Below, piece after piece: positions 1 to 10,966 of a stretch of 64,000 nt of DNA. A model generated the notes under the pieces. It searched no databases, was not told the origin of the DNA, and was given only the letters and a program-made list of their open reading frames with translations. The stretch lies in NCBI GenBank assembly GCA_026874595.1, contig CM049308.1, positions 15,250,001-15,314,000 of the forward strand, read 5' to 3'. Each line of letters begins with the position of its first letter. The stretch's first letter is position 1. A program made the position numbers and the translations under genes. The DNA is from Sipunculus nudus (Eukaryota > Annelida > Sipuncula > Golfingiida > Sipunculidae).

Positions 1-410
1 TGAGTTTTACTGGTAACCTTGATAACGAGCGTATTCCCAAGGATCAATCTGTGTTTTACTTTTGAGTTTTACTGGTAACCTTGATAACGAGCGTACTCCC
101 AAGCATCAATCTGTGTTTTACTTTTGAGTTTTACTGGTAACCTTGATAACGAGCGTACTCCCAAGGATCAATCTGTGTTTTACTTTTGATTTTTACTGGT
201 AACCTTGATAACGAGCGTATTCCCAAGGATCAATCTGTGTTTTACTTTTGAGTTTTACTGGTAACCTTGATAACGAGCGTATTCCCAAGGATCAATCTGT
301 GTTTTACTTTTGAGTTTTACTGGTAACCTTGATAACGAGCGTACTCCCAAGAATCAATCTGTGTTTTACTTTTGAGTTTTACTTGTTATCTTGATAACGA
401 TCCGGATCAA
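1..410. repeat. 62-bp tandem repeat array, cut by the window edge
   Basis: Six full units of 62 bp start at 1, 63, 125, 187, 249 and 311, followed by a decayed partial unit from 373. Units contain ACTGGTAACCTTGATAACGA and differ at only a few positions (for example TATT/TACT and GGATC/GCATC/GAATC). The array probably continues to the left. The near-identity suggests recent amplification or homogenisation. Confidence 0.97.
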
Positions 411-1960
411 TGATATTTAAAGAGTCCTTTACCATTGACAGAGCGAACAACCGTTTTTTTCCATCTTCTTTTACTAGTATTAGCGTAAATGCACAAGCGA
501 AATGAAAGCTTCCTCAGAGGGCAAAGTGCCTTTGTTCTGTTTGTCAGGGCTGATCTGTGATGCAACCATCGAGTAGGTGAACCGTGACACACATTTCTTT
601 CGGCTTGGATGAATTTGTTCCTTACTGTAAGATAGCACACACCAAGGTATGCTGGGAATATTAGCTGGGAATATTTGTAATGTAACCGGATGCATTACAC
701 GTTCTATATACGCCTACACTCCATAAACTGTTTGCAATTAAATCTTTCTTTTGATTATAATGAGATCCATAGACCTTAATCTTTAAACCTATATCTGCAC
801 ATTACGCTACGTCACTCTTTGTCCATATAGATGAGAGTTATTAATTAATAATTTATCCATCATTAATTTATCTGCCTCAGACACGGGTATTAACACATGT
901 ATTTAATACACCCGAGTAATAAAAACAGTTACTTTACTTTCGGTTATTTAAATACTATATATATCTCTGATGTTAAACAATTTCTTTTCTCAAGGACCAC
1001 CTAACCTGAACTGGTCTGCAAACGACTTTTCGAAAGACCGCTTTACATGCTATGCAGACATCTCCGAGAAAACATTGTTCAGCACTTAAGTAATATAACA
1101 ATATGATAATTGTTATTAAAATTAATCCCACCTCCAACTGGAAAGAAAACCAGACAGAATGTTCCCGAAAATTTACCGCATTATGTCACCATAAGCATCT
1201 TCACCGTCTTACGTAAAGAACGTTATGAATGTTTAATTCTTTTATATTTCCATGCATCACAAAGAAGGTGAACAGGCTTATTTTTTCTCAAATGTCTGTC
1301 TGTTTGTCTTTTTATGTGATCGTATGTCTGTTTCAATGTGAACAAGGAATCACAAATAAAATTATGGATGAATTTTTAAATATCATTGAGAAAGAAGCTA
1401 TTACATGTGCGGATTCTAGGTTAAAAATTGTCTGTCTTACGTCTTCCACTTTATATTTGTATACAAATATATTTTTTATATATGAAGGTTACGGTATGAT
1501 TTCACTCAACTACATCCCTGTAATCGCCAGGCTATCGCTAGTAAAAACTCCAGGGACGGATACATAATTTTTGAATAGATTGGGCCCAGAGGGGAGGGTT
1601 TTTGAGTACGCAAGTACCTCCATGATGTAGAAACACTTTGAAATTTTGGGCTCCAATGGCGGGATTTGGTTTTAAAACATCATGATGCAACATCCGGGTC
1701 TGTTTTTACGTACTAATTAAGCGCATTTTTCTAATTCCCAGATTGTTTAAGTAGAAAGTGAGGGCGTGGCCCCTGTGCCCCCAAATACATATATGACGAT
1801 ATAGGCAATGTAGCTTGAGAATTAAGCATTGGTAATTATAAGTATGAGGTGCATGACTATTACAGTGATGAAAGCTCAGGGTTTTTTTATAAGCCATATT
1901 GGTGATCTAGCGCAAACACGGAAGGAATTGTAAGATAATCACCCTAGAATCACCCATGAA

Positions 1961-2010
1961 GTGTACGACCTTGGAATGAGGTCAAGGTTAAAGATAAATA
2001 TCAGGTGCAA
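1961..2010 (+). repeat. Dispersed repeat segment, copy 1
   Basis: About 50 bp containing GTACGACCTTGGAATGAGGTCAAGG and ATAAATATCA, closely similar to 6692-6744. The similarity fades after this segment, so only one end or core of an element is shared. Confidence 0.5.
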
Positions 2011-2062
2011 TGGCCAAATACAAAGGCCAAATACAAAGGCCAAATATACAATGGCCAAATAT
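2011..2062. repeat. Short tandem repeat, 13-17-bp units
   Basis: Four copies of a GGCCAAATA(TA)CAAA/CAAT unit lie directly downstream of the dispersed repeat segment. Confidence 0.8.
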
Positions 2063-2551
2063 GACTGTGAGTTATCTCACTAACAAACTGGGAATTTTTG
2101 GGTTCCATAGTGCTATAACCCAAAAAACTCCGTATTTCTAGCCAAGGAAGAGTACGTTCACTTAATATCTTTGTGTACGTTCTACCTTTAATGGCCGTGA
2201 AAAACACTTTAATGTTTGAAAGTTTTGACATGGTGACACCCTGAAACTCTTTTAACCAATAAATATCATTGGCAGATTTTCTTCATGTGATAACTTTCGT
2301 TTTATTGCCTTTCTGTTTGTCTACATAATATCTACAAAATTTCATAAAACATAGCAAGAAATTTTTGGGTAGTATTTCCTGTGGGATAGGAAATGATTAT
2401 GAGCGTTCCTTTAACCAAATTCACCCAATATCGTTATTTATTTATTTATTTATTTTTGCTTGTTTGCGAAAGATTAATCGATCCGCCAAACGAATCAAAT
2501 CAACAATTTAAGTTTGGATAAAGTTTGAGGACACATAAAACATACAAACAC

Positions 2552-3010
2552 TTAAGGCCCCTTTACATAGGGCTGCAAACTTTGTGCCCCCTTTGAGCAA
2601 CCCAGAAGATCCTGTCTCTGTGTAACTGTTTCCACGATACTTGTGCCTCCCTTGAACCTCCCAAAATGCAAATTTAGGGCATTTTCATGCCTGCCTCCCC
2701 ACTGCTTCCCCTGTGCAACTAACACGACCACTGTGCCTCCATTCTGCAACCACAACAATGCTTGTACCTCAATTCTGCCTCCTTTGAACAACCCACCTCC
2801 TCAGCGACCTTCGTGCGACTGTTTGGAACATGTTCAAATTCACGGCGACCATGGCGTCCATGGCGAAGACTGAAACTCCTGTGTACCACCTTTGAAAGAT
2901 CTAAGCAACCATTCTGCTTTCTTGAGCCTCGAACGACGATCTGGCAAGGTTTGTGGTCGCACACTGCAGGCACAATGGTCGTCATTCTGTGTACGGCCGG
3001 TATTTAGTTT
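2552..3010. mobile_element. GC-rich segment, possible MITE
   Basis: This block is clearly richer in C and G than its surroundings. Its ends look inversely related: GGCCCCTTTACATAGGGC at the left, and GGCCGTACACAGAATGACG read inward from the right. Inside, a TGTGCCTCC-ATTCTGCAAC-like motif recurs irregularly. Several overlapping frames are open on both strands, as expected from repeats without stop-rich AT sequence. I recognise no protein. Confidence 0.35.
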
Positions 3011-6000
3011 TTATGGCCGCGAAATGAAATTATATGTCTGAACGAAACACGCCGTCCATTGCACAACTCTTTGTTCGTCTATGAACCGACACAGTAGACC
3101 TTTTATAACCAATACATGTGAATAAATTTAAGTGAAATTGTAGAAAAAGGGGACGGGCTATGTCACTGAATAAATTATCTTTTTTGGGGGATGATCTGGG
3201 TATGCGGATTCTCAGGTTTATATTTCGATTTTGTTAACATAGCGAGATTTCGTTAAGATTGCGAGGGCATTTTTGGGGTTGATTTATCAACATGATTCCG
3301 TTATTTATGAGGACAGGTAGGAACATTAGCAGCGCGCTATTTATGTGGAACCAGCCTTTGGCGGAGGTATGCGCTGTCTGAGTGCTTTCAATTGAATTGT
3401 GCGAAAACACATGGCATGAAAATGAAGCTCTTGTAGTGAAAGTATAATCTGAAACGGACATAGTAGCCTAATTGATACTGAATACAATTTGATTACCAAT
3501 CCTCCATCTACCAGCTGCTCACACTTGCCCTGGATGATAGGTTGAGACCTTGCTGAGAGCAACAAAATTTCTTCAATAAAACTTGTTTAAATAAGGATAG
3601 GATTGTTCACCTATTTCTCCAATCCGGAGGGGTAAAAATAACGCATCGTCGGCGCATTTTAGTTTGTATCCGTAAAGCTTACGAAACTGATATTGGCAGC
3701 ATATCTCTCGGAGGGGATTTTAGCGTGCAGTCTCACTCGCCGAGAGTGTAACTTTATTGTTGAAGGCCCCCTGAGGTATCAAACTTCATGACTAACACGT
3801 GGGTAGGACCATCAACTCATTGGTCCGTATCCCCGAAATACCCGTGGGTCTGAGGCCCCGTCAGTTCGTATGAACTTTCACCACTTTCGCTGAAAAATCT
3901 CTTGCATTAGGACTCTTGCCTTTACACTCTTAATGTATTATTTTCAAACACAACTGGAACTTATTGAATATACATAATATTAAGAGGTATTAGTTGCACA
4001 TTTTGTTCTCCGCACAGCAAGTACCATTAGGTCTCCGAAACCTAGGGGAATTACGTTCTTGATTAATGTAAGACATCCATTTCCTTGATCCGTTCGCCAC
4101 CTGATGGTTCCGCCATTTTGAAGGCCATACTCCAGTCTAATGACAGGCCCCCGACAGGGACCGTCTTATGTAAGGTCTGAGAACACTCGCACTAACTTGC
4201 CCTTCATGGCTTTTAAACTCCAAACAGCTATTACCCTCTCGGCGAACGCGTTCACTGACTGTGTACAGTCAACAAAAGCAGAGCATATATAATCACAGCG
4301 CTTAGCTTAGTCTTTTTCCTCTCCATTTGTGTGTTACGTCAATTTGCCACCAAGAATCGCAGTTTGTGGTAGCTTTCGCTAAGTGTCACAATATGGCGGT
4401 CCGCAGCGCTTACAGGAAAACGTTCATCGTACTATTTCACCCGTTAATATGAAAAGTTCTTGGAAATGTTATGCAAAGTCGAGAAGTTTGTTTCTTCATT
4501 TTACTGATATTTATATATTTAAAGGGGAAAAGAGAGAATCCAAAAATGCAATTTTATTTATAGAATTATTAAGTAGCTTCATGGTACATCTGCTTCAATC
4601 ATAATGGCATAATTACCAAGCATGAAACGAAAACCATATATTTTTTTAAGCTTTTTTAGAAATAAAATTTTTTTTTATAATTTTGTAAAAACATTTCAAC
4701 CGTATTGATGACAGTCAATGTCACTGGTCACATGCTCAAACAACTGCGTTTTAAAGCTGCTAATTGATTGCTGGTGCAATAAGCATTCTAAAAATGTAAA
4801 AGGGCGGAAACCCATGTCAGACGCCATGTCACTTGGCAACGATATATGGTAGACCAAGAAAGTAACAACATACAAATGTTGGATTTTCATTTTTACAGCA
4901 AAATTTCTAGCATTTCAATTATCATAATTTTTTTATTTAATATAATTTTTTTCCAGATAAAAGACGTTTACTTAATATTTTTTATATAATTTTAGATTGT
5001 TGATTGACTCTCATAAAGCTAGGGCATCCCAAGCAGAGAAGAGCCGTCTGGAAGGACCGTTGTTTTGTACTGAATATCTTCAATATAAAGGGTATCTAAA
5101 GGGACGGGAATAGATACTTGAAGATGCTGCACCAGCAGTTAGGGATGATAGATATGCTGAAGATAGCCAAGTGCAACATGGGCCATGGGAGGCTTTAACA
5201 GCATTACCGCCACGTGACCAGCATCTGTACCGTAAAAAAACCGAATTCCCTGAGTCGAAAAGGCAGTAAATCTTTCCTTTTCGTACAATTACGGTAAAAC
5301 ATTACACATAACCAGTGCTTATTTATAAGAAAGAGTAATTTTCTCCAACTAACAAGCTTGGATCAAATACATATATAAATATAATTATAATAATATAATA
5401 TATATAATTTACTTGCTCCTTATTATAATAATTAATTTTTTAATTATCCATTGAAGTGATTTCTATTTCACATTTTCAGGTAATTATTTATTTTATCTAT
5501 ATTTAAGAATTTTTACATTGAGCAAATCCATGGCCTATATCATGTCTATAGAAGACCATTTCATAGTAGTAATTAGTTCTCTTTGTTTCCTTTAAAGTAT
5601 TCATCTTTAAGTATTAAGATTTTTTATCATTAATTTATTTTCCTCTATGTTAAAAAAGCGGCAGTAACCATACTTTGAATGTGGTTATTTCTAAAAGGGT
5701 GATACAATCTTAAACCAGTAAATCTGTGGCATCATAACATGTCATAAGATCAATGTTTATGTGAATTATGCGCCTATAACGGAATATGCCATCATGCGAA
5801 TTCAGAATAATTAACGCCCTGTCAACAAAACAATTGTGCTAAGAAAATTTCATTATTCTCATCCACCCACGGTTCGTTTGAAATAAACATCCCTGGCCAA
5901 GCCTATTTAAGTCATTTCCTTTCAGGGACTATTTCTTTCTGAGGATTAGCATGCTGGGCCCCCGTGTCTTTGCCGCCCACGCGTTCTATCCCTGTGCGGT

Positions 6001-6540
6001 TTATGATGAATGATAAATCCATCCGCCATCTACCTCATTGTACCATGCGCTGCTTTTTTTAACGCTGTAACCGTGACAGGTGAGAGGTGTTAATATGGAT
6101 GAGCGGAATCTATGGCATCGCACAGGATGGCGGAACGACTCAGCCTGCCGCCCTTACCCACTCACTTTTTGTCTGAGATTGTGCATTAAAATATTTGCAG
6201 TTTTATCAGTGGGACTGATATTAGCCAACATGAACAATTTAAGCTATAACAAGGATTGTATCATGCATATACATGATATTACAGTATTTTGCACCATTTA
6301 CCCTTTAAATTATGTAAAAATGCCTCAATATTAACTGATGTTATGCTCAAATATCTTTAAATAATACCATAAAGCTGGAGGGAAGACGCCGTCCACATTC
6401 CAACACTTGGGACGATGTTCCTCTAGCAGTACATTAGGCATTGTAATGTAACTATAGATATATAATTTATATTTTACAATAATTAAAGTCGGCGTCCTAC
6501 TTCAAAGGGAGGTAACCTGGTAATAACATTTCCACAAAAT
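3011..6540. other. Unassigned intergenic stretch
   Basis: No exon with both splice sites and no repeat of known type seen. CpG-containing blocks occur near 3630-3860 and 4060-4400, the latter with a TATATAA at about 4287. The stretch from 4620 to 5680 is extremely AT-rich. Confidence 0.5.
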
Positions 6541-6547
6541 GGAAATA

Positions 6548-6594
6548 ATAAGAAGAAGAAGAACAAGAATAAGAAGAAAGAAAAATTACAACAA
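6548..6594. repeat. AAG-rich microsatellite
   Basis: Imperfect (AAG)n with interspersed AAC and AAT, purine-only on the + strand. Confidence 0.85.
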
Positions 6595-6691
6595 TTATAA
6601 GTATAACTAAATATACGTAATCATTAGAAGCGATCATTTAAAGCATCATACCACAACCAACTTCAGCCGGATTAAAGGGAATGTGCTATGT

Positions 6692-6744
6692 TATGTACGA
6701 CCTTTGGAACAAGGTCAAGGTAAACAATAAATATCAAGTACAAC
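6692..6744 (+). repeat. Dispersed repeat segment, copy 2
   Basis: Matches 1961-2010: GTACGACCT, AAGGTCAAGG and ATAAATATCA occur in the same order and spacing. Confidence 0.5.
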
Positions 6745-8530
6745 TCCTTGACCTAAGACTAACATTGTGCTAAAGTATCAGCTTTTGAAAGTCAGAAGGA
6801 AGAAAAAGTAAAACATGGTACAAAAATTGAAATCGATGTTTTGTCATTTGTTGGTATACCCTTAATTTTTTTCACCAAACCACGAATGCAGAATTAAACG
6901 CGCTAATTCAATTATTAATACGTAAATACATAAAAATGACATATATATGACGGACCAGAATATACTGAATATGTCGAAAGCTGACATAATATTAGACAGA
7001 TCTGTATCATCTGCAAAACTCCTGAATAGCGACTTACCAGATGATTTTTTTATGAGGTGAGACCCAAGACACTCTCCGCATGTGATCTAATCGTTTAATC
7101 TGCTACATACCTTTCTTAGTACAGACACGACCAGGTTTATATCCCGAGGTCAAATAACATTGCCTTGTGGGATTTGAGATTTCATGATATAAACCAGACA
7201 AGCTCCAAGCCTCGTGTCCGGATTCTAAATACCCGGTGATCCCCCATTACACGGTGTCCGCCCACGACAAGTACATTACTGGTTGAAAACAGGCTCCCAA
7301 ACTAACTCCTGGTTGGTTTTCTATAAGTTTTAATTTCAAATTATACCGGAATAACGCCTTGGAAAAGTGAAGTCATACATTAAAACTTCTCCAGTTCCGG
7401 CACTCTTGAACTTCCGTAATCGATGACATTTTGACACAGCATTTTCCTTTCATAATTCTTCAAGAAGTTTGCCTGTTCTTATCTTTGTGCTGTTCCGGAT
7501 AAAGGGGAATATCCAGTAAGTGTACGCTCTATTGCATACCATTTTAGGTATGTTTTACCATTTGTGATAATTTACCGATTATATGTGCCGATTTTTAGTT
7601 TAAACAGACCTATTCTTACCTAAAATACTTCGCGACCAAAGCCTATATGAAAAGTGAATTTCGGGAAACTGTATCTATGTGAAGATGGAATTTACGTTAC
7701 CTGTTATAATGGTGTGCAGAGCTATTACAAAATTTTCATTAAGAATAAAAATGTTATATTTAATTTGGTTGACCTCGAAAACGGATTTCTTGATCGGATA
7801 TTCATTACTTGTGTTATATCGATCAGAGCTGAAAATGTCTCCTGATTAGTGACTTTCAATATCCTGTATGCAAATTACATAGACCTTGGGACTTTGTTGG
7901 TCTCACTGGTGATATGATATTCTCTACACCTCTGTAGCCAATAAACAAGTTAGAAATCGAAAAACCTACATGACAAATCTGTGAAAGGATAGCTTATCGC
8001 AGATGGTTTCTTCCCATTCTCATGGTTTATTCAAGAGTTCAAACTGGTTTGTACGAATTTGTATAAGTTTAATTGTTCCAACAGTTAATTTAATATTTCA
8101 ACATTGATACCATTTTTGAGATGAAACTGTCAAGTGGAATAAGCTTTTTTGGGCTTTGGTTTTAGAAGAGGAATTGATACACAGTTGTCACAAAGTGTAA
8201 TTCTATAGGCATAACTGATCACGTGGCCTATCAAGCTAGTGGCTATATACCTCATGGGCACAGTAAATTATGTAAACTAATGTAAGCGACTAAAATAATC
8301 TTGATGTAGTTTACTAGAGACATGAAAATGTCTCAGCTGATTCCGGTTTCCACCGTTCATTCAATATTTTTAACTATGGTGTCAGACGTGGGATTAAAAT
8401 GTCTCAGATGAATTCGGTTTCAACTTTATTTTAAACATCTAGTGTTAACAACTGTATATTTAACGGTTGATATCCAGCCTACGCCTGAAATGTATAATGG
8501 TAACATTAGTGCAGATCCTCAGAGACAGGC
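6745..8530. other. Unassigned intergenic stretch
   Basis: I see no gene or recognisable repeat. Open frames are under 65 codons and lack splice context. Confidence 0.5.
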
Positions 8531-9229
8531 TTTAATACTTTGAAGACAGCTATTTTTCCTACCTTTACTGTAGAATTTATTTCTGTCTAACTCCATGATA
8601 ATGGTATAATTTTAATATAAACAAATAGTTACTATAACTATTCAAGGCTCAGGTGATGGCGTTCGGTAGTCTACAGGGGTGGAGGAAACCGGAGGACCCG
8701 GAGAAAACCACCGACCTTGGTAACTACAACCCACTCATATGCTGCGGTAATCGAACCCGGGTCGCCAGCGACGAGCCAAGCGTTTTACCACTCAGCTGCC
8801 AAGTCCCCATGACCCGGTCACGGTCATGGTTTGTAGGTTATTCCTCTTAATAGAACTTCCTGTACCACCTATATAATAGAGGTATGTGCTTGTTTATCTA
8901 CCTGCTGTTAGTAAAAACGGTACATGCGCAAATGCTGACACACAGAAAAAAAACATGTAGCCTAACCTAACGTGGTGGGTTGCATTTGTGCGAAAGAAGA
9001 ATGGTCCCTGGTTGCAAAACGGCTATTGTCAAACTCTGACTTGCCGCCAGATGTACGTCCTTTATATTTGTGTTTGGATTATATTTGCGGGCCCCCACCA
9101 GTTTGTACAAATTGCGGATATAAACAAACGAACAGCTCGTGAGTTTGGCATTTTTGGGGCCTATATTTATAAAAGGTTAAAGGGGTTATCTTAAGTTTAT
9201 CGTCAAATATAAGTATACACCCCTTTAAC
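8531..9229 (+). mobile_element. TTAA-type MITE, copy M1, split by a SINE
   Basis: The left part (about 8531-8640) has CAGCTATTTTTCCTACC and TGTAGAATTTATTTCTG. The right part (about 8836-9229) has ACATGTAGCC, GGTTGCAAAACGGC and CCTATATTTATAAAAGGTTA and ends ACACCCCTTTAA. The order matches copies M2-M6. The two halves are separated by SINE sequence, so the SINE came later. Confidence 0.7.
8645..8832 (-). mobile_element. tRNA-derived SINE with conserved central domain
   Basis: On the minus strand, an A-box-like TGGCAGCTGAGTGG (8788-8801) is followed by a B box GGTTCGATTAC (8747-8757), at tRNA-like spacing. Then comes a block around 8674-8720 reading GGTTTTCTCCGGGTCCTCCG. That block resembles the deeply conserved central domain of marine-invertebrate SINEs (Nin/Meta type, from memory). 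It is not a functional tRNA gene because the acceptor-stem pairing is missing. Confidence 0.75.
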
Positions 9230-10434
9230 GACAGGTTAGGACTTTATTCCTGGTGATGCAATATAAAACCAAAGATCGAGATAGCTTAATATTAATAAAT
9301 TATGATATACTTATATGGTTACCTGAATCCTCAATCAAAAGACCGTGCCACTAACTAGATAAAATACTGGATAAAATAAATTAAAATTTAAAAAGCGTCC
9401 GATATGGGGACGCAAACTCCGCGCAGAAGATAATGTTCAAAGTTGGTGCAATGTGAAATGTTAATTAGCCTGTGATATTCCTGAAAACTTTTTAACTGAA
9501 AATATTTTTGAAAATAATGCACCCCAACATGACACCTCTCGGGGTAACCGCACATGGAGTGATGTCATTGTCCACTGTGGCGTAATGGATCAGGCTCGAC
9601 AATTGACCGTCTCTGGTCACATGCAACATGTGCAAGTGGTAAAATGTGCTATAAAACCCCATAAAAAACTCAATCCGGGGTTAATTACGCTTTGATTAAC
9701 ACCAAAATTGAACTTAGTGAACACTTTAACAATACCAACCTGTATGATATATTTCAATGATATCCGTTATGCTCTCTGCAGATATTATGCGGACATACAC
9801 ATACAAACACACAGAATCGAGTGAAAACAATCGCTCTGGGTTAAAAACCATGTGAATCACGGTCCCTTTAGCTGTATGATTATCAAGCAGTCTTTTCTTG
9901 CTGTGACCCGTACTAGAAACCAGAGCCATACATCACAATATGGTGTACAGAGCCAAGTCCATCTTCTGGTACCTATCAATCTGGCAGTCAAGGCGTTTTA
10001 TTTGACGAATCTAGCATTCACAACAACAATAATCCCGAGCTATCTTTTGTCCATCTGTTTGCCTGGAATGCCTGGTAGTCTCAGTGGAAGCCTGGTCGTA
10101 CCTGACACCCACGATAATAAACTGTAAATCCAAATCGAATAGTCCTCCAGGAATAACAGACGGTGTCATGTCTGACCGACCCAGCTACGAGCCTCGAGTT
10201 CACTTCCAGTTGTGGCTGAAAGTTTGGTTTTGGTCTTGGGTATAACTTAATTATTGTTTTAGCCAATGACATTTAAGGTAATACCACATGTCTGTTCGGA
10301 GCACCAAGGTCGCAAAATGAATAAAAGGAATTCACCAAAGCTCAGAATGGATTTGCTAAAGTGTCTTAAAATTAATTCTTACTGTTACAAGTATCATCAT
10401 ACAAGTCTATCATCATATCATCAATGATCAGATT
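9230..10434. other. Unassigned intergenic stretch
   Basis: No coding or repeat signal that I can support. Confidence 0.45.
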
Positions 10435-10861
10435 TTAAAGCGAGCTATTCACCTGTCTTATCCGTTGAATGTTGTGTGATTTCTGGCTTGCTCTGGGTAA
10501 ATATGAATGAACTGTAAGTTATTCCTGCAAAGAAAGGTTCTAATAACGCCTCTATGATAAATGTATTAGGTTGTATATCTATAAGCTGCTTGTAAACACA
10601 GTACATGCAGCCATGTTGACAAACAGAAAAAAAATGTAGGTGGTTTGTTGGATAACTGAAAGCTGGAAGCTCACCAATTGCTAAACACCATTTGTGAAGC
10701 TCTGATTCTTCTGTTTTTTTTTTGTGCCCACACATTTTATAAACAAATAAGTAAAACAAACCGTGTACCGCGTTTTAGCTCTTTCTGGTGTGTTTTGAAA
10801 AAAAGGGTTCAATGGAGTATTTCTGGTTAATAGACGTCAGATATCGAAGAGTCCCCTTTAA
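10435..10861 (+). mobile_element. TTAA-type MITE, copy M2 (complete)
   Basis: Bounded by TTAA at both ends (10435-10438 and 10858-10861). The left end reads TTAAAGCGAGCTATTCACC, and the right end read inward gives TTAAAGGGGACTCTTCG. Internal landmarks GTGATTTCTGGCTTGCTCTG, GTTGACAAACAGAAAAAAAATGTA and GTGAAGCTCTGATTC are shared with the other copies. The TTAA target site and AGGG-type ends suggest a Kolobok- or piggyBac-dependent non-autonomous element (superfamily is inference). Confidence 0.8.
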
Positions 10862-10882
10862 ATGAGACTCGCATATTACAAA

Positions 10883-10884
<2 letters not shown>

Positions 10885-10966
<82 letters not shown>
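10885..10966. repeat. Compound microsatellite (CT)n(AT)n(GTAT)n
   Basis: (TC)16 passes directly into (TA)19 and then GTATGTATGTAT. It abuts the right end of MITE M2. Confidence 0.97.

Noticed and set aside
8744..8801. Possible tRNA gene on the minus strand
   Set aside because: A and B boxes are present but the acceptor stem does not pair, and the sequence runs into a SINE central domain.
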